DNA of 25,247 nucleotides from contig JBBING010000029.1 in NCBI GenBank assembly GCA_037444005.1, forward strand, positions 1 through 25,247, written 5' to 3'. A program made the position numbers and the translations under genes. This document shows, one piece after another, positions 15,702 to 21,983 of the stretch. Source of the stretch: DATLZC01 sp037444005 (GTDB taxonomy: Bacteria > Chloroflexota > Dehalococcoidia > DSTF01 > JACRBR01). A model generated the notes under the pieces. It was not told the origin of the DNA. It saw nothing but the letters and a program-made list of their open reading frames with translations, and searched no databases. Each line of letters starts with the position of its first letter. The stretch's first letter is position 1.

Positions 15702-16577
15702 CTAGACGGTGCGAGGCGTGGCTTCGCCGACCGGGCGCTGGTCCGGACCCCACCAGAGCACCGCTGTCCGGATGGTCTGCGGCGGCGTCCGCACCATGCC
15801 GTCTTCATCTTCCCGCAGCCGCGATCGCAGGAGGTCTGCGAGCCGGCTGCGATTCTCCGGCGTGTCCGGTACGCACACGCTCCGCAGCGCCTGCTCGATG
15901 GCTTCCTCCCAGGACGCGAACGACCTCCGGGCGTCGAGGCGGAAGACGGTGACATTGGGGGCGATGCCCAGCTCGTGGATCACGTCGAGGGCGTGGGCGT
16001 GTGTGGGCTGGTCGACCAGCGGCTCTCCGTGGAACTCCTGCCAGAGCCCGAGGTCCGTCACGATGGGGTCCACTCGGAGATAGACGAAACACCACGTGGC
16101 GGACGCGTCCAGCTTCCGCAGGAACGGCACGATGTCGTAGATGGGATAGAGCACGTGCGAGCAGATGGCGACGTCGGCGGGCGGCGCCTCCACCTCGGGC
16201 CACGCGCCTTCGACGATGCCGATGTTCCGCAGGCCCAGGCGCTCCGCCTCCTGCCGGAGGAACGAGAGCATCGCCCGTGACGGGTCGATGGCCACCACGC
16301 GGCGCGCCACCTGCGCCAGGCGGACCGCGTGGCGGCCGGTCCCCGCCCCCACGTCCAGCACCGTGGAGTCGGGCGTGACGCGCTGGAGGACGAGGCCGAC
16401 GAAGGGGTCGTCCCGGTCGATCTCGCGGATGCTTCTCGCGTACTGCGCGGCCCGGCCGGCCCAGTAGTCTTCGCGCGCGAGGCCAGCCGCGGCGGACGCC
16501 GCTTCGATCTGACGACGGCGACGGTCGACCAGCTCCTGCCAGCGACGGACGGCGTCGCCGGGAGGCCGTGCGCTCAC
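15702..16577 (-). CDS. SAM-dependent class I methyltransferase
   Basis: 291 residues. Motif I is VLDVGAGTGRHAVRLA (73-88), then VVAIDPSRAML and, further on, ADVAICSHVLYPIYDIVPFLRKL. These features belong to the Methyltransf_25/11-type Rossmann fold. An N-terminal helical segment of about 45 residues precedes the domain (WQELVDRRRRQIEAAS), and a C-terminal 90-residue part is not recognised. The substrate is unknown. Its GTG start overlaps the stop of the small upstream gene as GTGA, so it is translated with the sugar operon. A role in methylating a product of that pathway is possible but not shown. Confidence 0.8.
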   Translation of the reverse strand: MSARPPGDAVRRWQELVDRRRRQIEAASAAAGLAREDYWAGRAAQYARSIREIDRDDPFVGLVLQRVTPDSTVLDVGAGTGRHAVRLAQVARRVVAIDPSRAMLSFLRQEAERLGLRNIGIVEGAWPEVEAPPADVAICSHVLYPIYDIVPFLRKLDASATWCFVYLRVDPIVTDLGLWQEFHGEPLVDQPTHAHALDVIHELGIAPNVTVFRLDARRSFASWEEAIEQALRSVCVPDTPENRSRLADLLRSRLREDEDGMVRTPPQTIRTAVLWWGPDQRPVGEATPRTV

Positions 16578-16957
16578 GCGCCGTCCTCGCTCACCGTGTC
16601 CGTCACCTCGAACTCCATCGGCCCGAGGCCGAGCACCACGAATCCGATGCGGATGCGGTGCGGGCCCGGGGTCAGGGTCCGTCCCTCGGCGCGGATCACG
16701 GTCGTGGTGTTTATGGCGAGGGTGAAGGGCTGCGCCTCGGTGACGTCGGTGAAGCGAATCTTGCGCCCGTCGAGAAAGAAGAAGCTGTGTTCCAGCGGCA
16801 GCTCCTCCCCGTCGATGGCGAGAGGCAGCATCGCCTGGGCGTAGCCCGACCCCAGCGTGTTCGAGAGCTGGAACTCGAAGCCATCGTCGACGTTCTTGAG
16901 GCTCCCCTTCACGTACAGGCGGCGGAGGAGGAACGGTGGCACCTGCATCGACGTCAT
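16574..16957 (-). CDS. Small beta-rich protein resembling C-glycoside deglycosidase beta subunit (DUF6379-like)
   Basis: 127 residues. LLRRLYVKGSLKNVDDGFEFQLSN at the N-terminus, LAIDGEELPLEHSFFFLDGRKI in the middle and LTPGPHRIRIGFVVLGLGPMEFEV at the end follow the pattern I associate with the small beta subunit of C-glycoside deglycosidases (DgpB/CarB-type, DUF6379). This subunit pairs with an alpha subunit of the sugar-isomerase TIM-barrel type. No such partner is visible here, so the role could be different. ATG at 16957 overlaps the aldolase stop (ATGA), with GAGGT 7 nt upstream; the first 9 residues could be shortened to the ATG at 16948. A longer frame upstream to 17632 is a shadow of the aldolase. 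Family call from memory, moderate certainty. Confidence 0.6.
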   Translation of the reverse strand: MTSMQVPPFLLRRLYVKGSLKNVDDGFEFQLSNTLGSGYAQAMLPLAIDGEELPLEHSFFFLDGRKIRFTDVTEAQPFTLAINTTTVIRAEGRTLTPGPHRIRIGFVVLGLGPMEFEVTDTVSEDGA

Positions 16958-17616
16958 GGGTTCGACCTCTGCGGACGGCTCATGCGGAACACCTGCTGCT
17001 CCACGGCGATGACTTCGGCTGGCAACGTGGGCGCCTGGCCCAAGCCTAACGACAAGAGATAGATGTGCGCCACCCGCTCGACGAGCTCGGCCACCGCCAG
17101 CGCCTCCTCGAGGTCCTTGCCGCAGGCGAGCGCGCCGTGATGCCGCAGCAGCGCCGCGTTCCGCTCTCCCAGCGCGGCGACGGCGCGCTGCGCCAGCGCT
17201 TCCGTGCCCGCCATCGCGTAGTCGGCCACCTCGACAGGGCCCCCGATGAAGACCACCTGTTCGTCGAGAATGCACGGGATCGCTTTGCCTGCGACGGCGA
17301 AGGCGCTCGCGTACACAGGGTGCGTGTGGACGACGGCTCCCACGTCGGGGCGCGCCCGGTACACGGCGACGTGGGTCAGGCTCTCGCTGGATGGAATGCC
17401 CTCGCCCTCCACCGGCTCGACCTCGAAGTCGACGATCAGCACATCCTCCGGCCTGACCCGATGGAACGGCACGCGGCTGGGCGTGATGGCGAAGAGGTCG
17501 GGGCGCCCGGGGACGCGCGCGCTCACGTTGCCGCTCGCGCCGCCGACGAGCGCAAGCTCGCCGCATCGCCGGTAGGCGTCGGCCACCGCGGCCCGGACGG
17601 CGTCGAAGTCGCTCAT
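16954..17616 (-). CDS. Class II aldolase/adducin family protein (FucA/AraD-like)
   Basis: 220 residues, the standard length. GGASGNVSAR (25-34) is the phosphate-binding region, PSSESLTH holds the catalytic E78, and zinc ligands are H97, H99 (VVHTHP) and H160 (RHHGAL). These keep the spacing of L-fuculose-phosphate aldolase (E73, H92, H94, H155) with a constant +5 offset, so an active zinc enzyme is expected. It cleaves or epimerises a phosphorylated sugar made by the kinase encoded just upstream. ATG at 17616 overlaps the kinase stop by 4 bp, with GGGAGGAG 6 nt upstream. The longer frame reaching 18375 runs through kinase coding sequence and is not used. Sugar specificity unknown. Confidence 0.88.
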   Translation of the reverse strand: MSDFDAVRAAVADAYRRCGELALVGGASGNVSARVPGRPDLFAITPSRVPFHRVRPEDVLIVDFEVEPVEGEGIPSSESLTHVAVYRARPDVGAVVHTHPVYASAFAVAGKAIPCILDEQVVFIGGPVEVADYAMAGTEALAQRAVAALGERNAALLRHHGALACGKDLEEALAVAELVERVAHIYLLSLGLGQAPTLPAEVIAVEQQVFRMSRPQRSNP

Positions 17617-19127
17617 TGCAGGCTCCTCCCAAGTTCGGTCAGCGCGCTGTCGAGGTCGAGCCACCTGCGGTAGTGGTCGGCGTAAGCGGCGCTCGCGGCG
17701 GGCCGCGGCGTCACTGCATGCCGGGCCGCCATCATCGGGCGCGCCGCGACGAACGACGAGAACGCCCCGGCTCCGACGGCGGCGCAGATGGCGGCCCCGA
17801 GGGCGGCGGCGTCCGCAGTGAGGGCGACATCGATCGGCCGGTCGAGGACGTCCGCCAGCGCCTGGGCGAACACCGGCGCGCGCGACAGGCCTCCCGCCAG
17901 GGTGAGCCGTTCGCAGCGCACGCCCGCAACGGCCGCCGCCTGCTCGACGTTGCCGCGGATGGCGAAGAGCACGCCTTCCAGCACGGCGCGGAGGATGGCG
18001 CCTCGCGTCGGTTCGGCGAGGGTGATCGGCGTCGGCATCACGAGGCCTCCCAGCCTCCGCGACATGGCATTCTGGCCCATGACGGTCGGTCCCAGCAGCG
18101 CCGTCAGGTCCCCTGCGCCCGGCGGCACTTTCGAAGCTTCCGCGAAGGCGCGCCGCATCGCCCGGTCGGTCCCTCCGACCAGCAGACGCACCGCCCACGC
18201 CCACACTCGTCCGGCGTCGGTGGCGTTGCTTTCGACGATCCAGCGCCCTGGCAGCGGATGGACCGTCGTCCAGGTGCGCCGCTCCGCATCGAAGCGGGGC
18301 TCCCAGGTCACGATCTGCGCGGGCGCGCTCCATCCTGCGACCACGGCGGCGTCGCCGGGATCGAGCGCGCCGCATCCCAGAAGCGCGGCCTGGGTATCGG
18401 GCGCGGCGGCGAACACCGGTGTGCCCGGCCGGAGCCCAACCGCCTGCGCCACCGCCCGTCGCAGGCTTCCCGCGGCGGCTCCCGGCTCGACCGGCGACGG
18501 GACGACGGCGGGGTCGAGTCCGGCCTCGCGGAGGAGGTCGTCAGGCACGGCGCCGGACCGGATGTCGAGCAGGCCGCAGTCGGCGAGGTGGCCTCGCTCG
18601 GCCGTTACGTCCCCTGTCAGGCGAAACGCGAGGTAGCTCGCGAGAGGAACGACGTGGGCCAGCTTCGGGAATGCCCGCGGCTCCCGATCGCGCAGCCACT
18701 GCAGCTTCGCGGGCGCCAGGACGAGCACAGGGTAGTGTCCTGTGGTCTCGTACAGCTTCGTGCCAGCGCGCCCTTCGAGCGCGAAGCCCTGGGCGATGGC
18801 GCGCGCGTCGACGTTCGGGCTGGCCATGAGCGGACGGCCTCGACGGTCGAGCGCGACGATGGCGAGCCGCTGGCTCGTCACGGCGACGCCGAGAATCTGG
18901 TCCGGGCGGACGCCCGCTACGGCGACAGCCTCGGTCAGCGATTCGAGCGTCAAGCTCCAGTATCGCTCGGGGTCGAACGTGGACCCGAAGGGGGCGCCGG
19001 GCAGCGGAGCGGTATTCCATGCGCGCCGGGACGACGCCGCCGGATGTCCGCTGACCGACACGACGAGGCAGCGTACCCCCGTGGACCCGGCGTCGATGCC
19101 GATGACGTGCGGCTCACGTCCGGACAC
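17613..19127 (-). CDS. FGGY-family carbohydrate kinase (xylulokinase-like)
   Basis: 504 residues with the two-domain FGGY layout. The N-terminal phosphate-1 motif is IGIDAGSTGVRCLVV (9-23), GVAVTSQRLAIVALD follows, and the C-terminal half has the ATP-binding LAGGLSRAPVFAQALADVLDRPI and DAAALGAAICA. It phosphorylates a pentose, sugar acid or related polyol with ATP. The substrate-loop residues differ from well-known xylulokinases, so the sugar is uncertain. GTG at 19127 is preceded by GGAGG with 6-nt spacing and overlaps the end of the dehydrogenase by 14 bp. The order dehydrogenase-kinase-aldolase suggests a catabolic route of oxidation, phosphorylation and cleavage. Confidence 0.88.
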   Translation of the reverse strand: MSGREPHVIGIDAGSTGVRCLVVSVSGHPAASSRRAWNTAPLPGAPFGSTFDPERYWSLTLESLTEAVAVAGVRPDQILGVAVTSQRLAIVALDRRGRPLMASPNVDARAIAQGFALEGRAGTKLYETTGHYPVLVLAPAKLQWLRDREPRAFPKLAHVVPLASYLAFRLTGDVTAERGHLADCGLLDIRSGAVPDDLLREAGLDPAVVPSPVEPGAAAGSLRRAVAQAVGLRPGTPVFAAAPDTQAALLGCGALDPGDAAVVAGWSAPAQIVTWEPRFDAERRTWTTVHPLPGRWIVESNATDAGRVWAWAVRLLVGGTDRAMRRAFAEASKVPPGAGDLTALLGPTVMGQNAMSRRLGGLVMPTPITLAEPTRGAILRAVLEGVLFAIRGNVEQAAAVAGVRCERLTLAGGLSRAPVFAQALADVLDRPIDVALTADAAALGAAICAAVGAGAFSSFVAARPMMAARHAVTPRPAASAAYADHYRRWLDLDSALTELGRSLQ

Positions 19128-20103
19128 GCAGGGCCTCCGGATTGGCGAGATGCTTCGGCCGTTCCCCGCGCAGCGCGCGGAGGAGGTCCGTCGCGATCAT
19201 CCGGGAGTGGCGCTCGACGGTCTCCTGGGTCGCGCCCCCGATGTGCGGCGTAAGCACGACGTTGGGCAGCTTCGCGAGAGGGCTGTTGGGCGGAAGCGGG
19301 TGGCCGGGGAACACATCGAGTCCCGCGCCGGCGATGCGCCCGGCCTCCAACGCCTCGGTGAGGGCGGCGTAATCGACCGCGCCGGCGGCGCCGGTGTTGA
19401 TCAGCACCGCGTGGGACTTCATGCGTGCCAGTGCGGCGCGGTCGATGATGGGACGGTCGGGAGCGGACGCGTGGACGGTCACGATGTCCGCGCGCCGGAG
19501 CAACGAGGCGAGCGGCGCGAGGCGCGCTCCGGCGGCCTGAGCCCGCGAAGGCGTCACGTAGGGATCGCTGGCGATGACGCGAGCGCCGAGGGCGGCGCAC
19601 CGGCGCGCGACCTCCGTTCCGATGCGGCCCAGACCGATAACGCCGACGACGCTGCCCGTGAGCTCGCGACCGCGCCACCGGCGGTAGGCTTCGGCAGGAT
19701 CGAGCCAGTCACCGTTCCTGATGAAGGCGTCGGCCGCGGGGATGCTGCGGAGCAGCGCGAACATGAGCCCCAGCGTGAGCTCCGCCGCCGCGACGGCGTT
19801 GCGGGAAGGCGCGTGGACCACAATCACACCGTGGCGGGCCGCGGCGTCCAGGTCGACTTGATTGAGCGCGTTCCGGCAAACGCCGACGAAGCGAAGGTTC
19901 GGCGCGGCCTCGAACGTCTCTTCGAACACGAAATCGGCCTCGATGACGAGGGCGTCGAAGCCATCTCGGGCGAGCCGTTGCCCCAACGCCTCCGGGTCCC
20001 AGAGCCGCCGGGTGTCGAGCCAGCTCTCGTAGGTGACGTCGATGTGGCGGCGGAGCTGGGCGAGCACACGCTCCGAGAACGGGGCGAGAATGAGCGCGCG
20101 CAA
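19114..20103 (-). CDS. D-2-hydroxyacid dehydrogenase family protein with altered active site
   Basis: 329 residues. The catalytic-domain halves flank an NAD-binding Rossmann domain with GVIGLGRIGTEVARR, and LTPHIGGATQE carries the conserved catalytic His. The catalytic Arg of the family (R240 in E. coli SerA, motif ASRG/ARG) is replaced: the segment reads INTGAAGAVD. The catalytic Glu (SerA E269, DVFPTEP) is also replaced: it reads DVFPGHP. The family call is secure, but classical 2-keto/2-hydroxy acid chemistry is doubtful. The start is TTG at 20103 with GAGGTG 7 nt upstream. It is the first gene of the sugar operon, behind an extended -10 promoter. Confidence 0.85.
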   Translation of the reverse strand: MRALILAPFSERVLAQLRRHIDVTYESWLDTRRLWDPEALGQRLARDGFDALVIEADFVFEETFEAAPNLRFVGVCRNALNQVDLDAAARHGVIVVHAPSRNAVAAAELTLGLMFALLRSIPAADAFIRNGDWLDPAEAYRRWRGRELTGSVVGVIGLGRIGTEVARRCAALGARVIASDPYVTPSRAQAAGARLAPLASLLRRADIVTVHASAPDRPIIDRAALARMKSHAVLINTGAAGAVDYAALTEALEAGRIAGAGLDVFPGHPLPPNSPLAKLPNVVLTPHIGGATQETVERHSRMIATDLLRALRGERPKHLANPEALRVRT

Positions 20104-20159
20104 CGGCTGGCACCTCGGATGGCAAACGGGCTTCGGCGCGCCGTGGGCGGGCCGGCGCC

Positions 20160-20168
20160 ACTATAGCA
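20160..20168 (-). promoter_or_regulatory. Extended -10 promoter of the sugar operon
   Basis: The minus strand reads TGCTATAGT, an extended -10 (TGn plus TATAGT, 5/6). It lies in the 92-bp gap between the TetR gene and the dehydrogenase. No clear -35 is present, as is usual for extended -10 promoters. The predicted start is near 20153, about 50 nt before the TTG start. A 10-bp palindrome CGGCGCGCCG (20134-20143) lies just downstream and could be an operator, though palindromes are common at this GC content. Confidence 0.5.
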
Positions 20169-20195
20169 CAGCGCCACGGAAGCGAAAGGCGGGTG

Positions 20196-20768
20196 TCAGG
20201 CGGTTCTCCGCGACCCGACGCCGCCTCGCAACGATTCGACGAGCAGGCTCGGCGGGGTCGAAGGCTGGACTCGCGCGCAGGCGCCGGCGACGACGCCGTC
20301 GTGGAACGCCAGCGCGGCGAGCGCGGCGTCACGCGGGCGAGCCCGCAGGTCCGGTTCGGCGGCCGCCAGTCGCTCGAGCGCTTCAGCCCAGATGGTGTAC
20401 GCGCGCCTGACGACGCAGCGTGTCTGGGGATCCCACAACGAACGCCGCCAGAGCTCGGCGGCCAGAGGCGCGCCTGCGGGACCGCGGGAATACTCGACGA
20501 ACGCGGCCACCGCCTGCAAGAAGGTCCGCGCCGACGCCAGCCTCCGAGTGCGGTCCTGGGTCCAGCGCGCGACCACCTCGCGGAGGAGTGCGGACTTGTC
20601 GTCGAAGTGCGTGTAGAACGCCCCCTTCGTGACGCCGGCCGCCGCGGCGATGGCGTCGATCGTGGCGGCGGCGTAGCCGCGGCGTCCGATCTCGCGCGCG
20701 GCCGCGTCGAGGAGCGCCTCGCGTGTTCGGGCAGACCGTCGGGCGCGAAGGGAGACAGGCGCGTTCAT
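20196..20768 (-). CDS. TetR/AcrR-family transcriptional regulator
   Basis: 190 residues. The N-terminal TetR_N helix-turn-helix spans about 12-60: RTREALLDAAAREIGRRGY, then TIDAIAAAAGVTKGAFYTHF with the typical GxFYxHF recognition-helix end, then KSALL. The C-terminal ligand domain is a unique alpha-helical region with no recognisable specificity. It lies 92 bp upstream of, and on the same strand as, the sugar operon, so local control of that operon or of itself is likely. No good Shine-Dalgarno precedes the ATG at 20768. A GCGGTTCGACCGC palindrome is 15 bp upstream. Confidence 0.88.
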   Translation of the reverse strand: MNAPVSLRARRSARTREALLDAAAREIGRRGYAAATIDAIAAAAGVTKGAFYTHFDDKSALLREVVARWTQDRTRRLASARTFLQAVAAFVEYSRGPAGAPLAAELWRRSLWDPQTRCVVRRAYTIWAEALERLAAAEPDLRARPRDAALAALAFHDGVVAGACARVQPSTPPSLLVESLRGGVGSRRTA

Positions 20769-20783
20769 CCAGGAAACGTATCG

Positions 20784-20796
20784 GCGGTTCGACCGC
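20784..20796. promoter_or_regulatory. Possible TetR operator
   Basis: GCGGTTCGACCGC has 5-bp arms around TCG and lies 15 bp upstream of the TetR gene start, on the side shared with the divergent sigma-factor unit. The position fits autoregulation, but the repeat is short for a TetR operator and the context is GC-rich. Confidence 0.3.
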
Positions 20797-20892
20797 TGGC
20801 TGTGGCGCGCCCTCGGTTCAGAGCGGCGAGGGAGTCACCGAAGGTTCACTTCCGACCGGATATAGCGCACGACCCCGTCCGTTTTGCTGTTG

Positions 20893-20912
20893 GTGGGCCA
20901 GTGAGGGCCCAC
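20893..20912 (+). other. Inverted repeat upstream of the riboswitch
   Basis: GTGGGCC (20893-20899) pairs with GGCCCAC (20906-20912) across AGTGAG. It lies about 33 bp before the aptamer in the 377-bp stretch between the TetR and sigma genes. Apart from this repeat, the riboswitch and the 20784 palindrome, I see no gene in that stretch. I could not identify a convincing promoter for the riboswitch transcript there. Confidence 0.3.
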
Positions 20913-20945
20913 GGATTCGCCGGCAGGAACGCCCGTTGAACGACT

Positions 20946-21044
20946 GAGGCGACGACAAAGGCAAACCCATCGAAAGGTGGGGGCGCAAAGCTACGGGCCT
21001 GACTCCGCATTGGGCGGAACGGCCGCCGGGCTGCCGAAGGCCTC
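20946..21044 (+). promoter_or_regulatory. Cyclic di-GMP-I (GEMM-I) riboswitch aptamer
   Basis: The conserved core is present in order. P1 is GAGGC (20946-20950) with GCCTC (21040-21044). AAAGGCAAACC is followed by the P2 hairpin CCCATC-GAAA-GGTGGG with its GNRA tetraloop, then GGGGCGCAAAGCTACGGGCC, a variable P3 arm, and GGCCGCCGGGCTGCCGAAGG. This matches the GEMM-I consensus seen in Vibrio Vc2 (GGCAAACC, GACGCAAAGCC, GGGUUxCCG), with GGCGCAAAGC in place of GACGCAAAGCC. It binds c-di-GMP. The downstream gene is a sigma factor, which makes this a direct link from the messenger to a transcription programme. Confidence 0.93.
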
Positions 21045-21064
21045 GAGGACCATCGCCTTCGACC

Positions 21065-21140
21065 CTCCCGAAGCAGCGCGCGATGCCGCGTCGTCGCCGG
21101 AAACGAGCGGGGCGCGGCCTCGCGCTGCTGGTACAGGGGG
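21065..21140 (+). promoter_or_regulatory. Putative expression platform of the riboswitch
   Basis: GCAGCGCG (21073-21080) pairs with CGCGCTGC (21121-21128). Inside it GCCGCG (21085-21090) pairs with CGCGGC (21113-21118). On the flanks, CTCCC (21065-21069) could pair with the Shine-Dalgarno GGGGG (21136-21140), which would hide the ribosome site. CGAGG at 21044-21048, next to P1, can alternatively pair with CCTCG at 21118-21122. No U-tract is present, so control of translation is favoured. Pairings were read by eye. Confidence 0.5.
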
Positions 21141-21147
21141 ACCGACG

Positions 21148-21900
21148 ATGGCCACACGACACGCCAACGCTTCTTCTCACACGACCGCCCGAGAGCAGAT
21201 GATTATCCGGCACATGCCGCTCGTAACGTTCGTCGTCGGACGAATGTCGGGCGACGGGCAGCGAACGCTCGGCCTCGACCGTGAGGACGCGATCAGCTAT
21301 GGCATCGAAGGACTGATTCAGGCCGTCGACAGCTTCGACCCTTCGCGCGGCACCAGCTTCGCCAGCTTTGCCATCCGCCGCATCCGAGGCGCGGTGCTGG
21401 ACGCGATCCGCAAGGCCGACCCGCTGCCGCGGAGCGTGCGAAAGTCGGCGCGGGAGATCGACCAGGCGACGCAGGAGCTCGCCGCGCAGCTCGGACGGTG
21501 GCCCACGCATCGCGAGCTCGCGCTTCGGCTCGGCATCTCGCCCGACGAGCTGTCTACTCTGCAGAAGAGCTCGGGCTCGCGCTTCGTGTCGCTGGAGCAG
21601 GCGCTCCAGGACCGCGCCGGCGACGGCAGCAGCGTGCACGAACCCGCGGACGACGACGAGCTGGGCAACCCGGAGGCCGCGGCGGAGTTCGAGGCGTCGA
21701 TGACGTTGCTGCGCGAAGCGCTCCGGCAATTGCCGCCGCGCGACCAGCGCATCCTGTTGATGCGCTACGCCGAACAACGCCCCTTCCACCAGATTGGCGA
21801 GGCGATGGGGCTATCCGAGTCGCGGGTCTGCCAGATCCACAAGCGGATCCTGGCGACGCTGCGCCGCCGCCTCGCGGTCGCGATGGAAGAGGCCGCGTGA
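21148..21900 (+). CDS. FliA/WhiG-type alternative sigma factor
   Basis: 250 residues. Sigma region 2 covers about 13-90 (REDAISYGIEGLIQAVDSFDP, then FASFAIRRIRGAVLDAIRKAD and PLPRSVR, the FliA/WhiG signature). Region 3 covers about 95-145 (RWPTHRELALRLGIS), and region 4 about 185-245 with the helix-turn-helix FHQIGEAMGLSESRVCQIHKRIL. It directs RNA polymerase to a special promoter class. No flagellar gene is in the window, so motility should not be assumed; WhiG-like proteins serve development. ATG at 21148 follows AGGGGGA by 6 nt, and longer readings would start inside the riboswitch. Its mRNA leader carries the c-di-GMP aptamer. Confidence 0.93.
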   Translation: MATRHANASSHTTAREQMIIRHMPLVTFVVGRMSGDGQRTLGLDREDAISYGIEGLIQAVDSFDPSRGTSFASFAIRRIRGAVLDAIRKADPLPRSVRKSAREIDQATQELAAQLGRWPTHRELALRLGISPDELSTLQKSSGSRFVSLEQALQDRAGDGSSVHEPADDDELGNPEAAAEFEASMTLLREALRQLPPRDQRILLMRYAEQRPFHQIGEAMGLSESRVCQIHKRILATLRRRLAVAMEEAA

Positions 21901-21920
21901 GAGGTCATCCGTCGCTACGG

Positions 21921-21970
21921 GCGAAGGCGCGCGCTGCCGACACTTAGATCGAAAGCGCGCGCCTGTTCGC
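21921..21970 (+). other. Long stem-loop between sigma factor and HD-GYP genes
   Basis: AGGCGCGCGC (21925-21934) is the exact reverse complement of GCGCGCGCCT (21955-21964). The stem can be extended after a 2-nt bulge by GCGA (21921-21924) with TCGC (21967-21970). The loop is 20 nt. It ends just before GGAG (21975-21978), the ribosome site for the HD-GYP gene. No T-run follows, so it is an intercistronic RNA structure rather than a terminator. Confidence 0.5.
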
Positions 21971-21983
21971 GCCCGGAGCACGT

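Noticed and set aside
16958..17632. Fusion of the DUF6379-like protein with a 220-residue Arg-rich N-terminus
   Set aside because: The upstream part is the aldolase gene read out of frame. The ATG at 16957 has its own ribosome site and an ATGA overlap.
20881..20930. Sigma54-type promoter before the riboswitch
   Set aside because: The TTGGTGGGCC run lacks the GG-N10-GC spacing, and no partner element is present.
20977..21147. In-frame N-terminal extension of the sigma factor from a GTG at 20977
   Set aside because: The start would lie inside the c-di-GMP aptamer, and the added residues are low complexity. ATG 21148 has a strong ribosome site.
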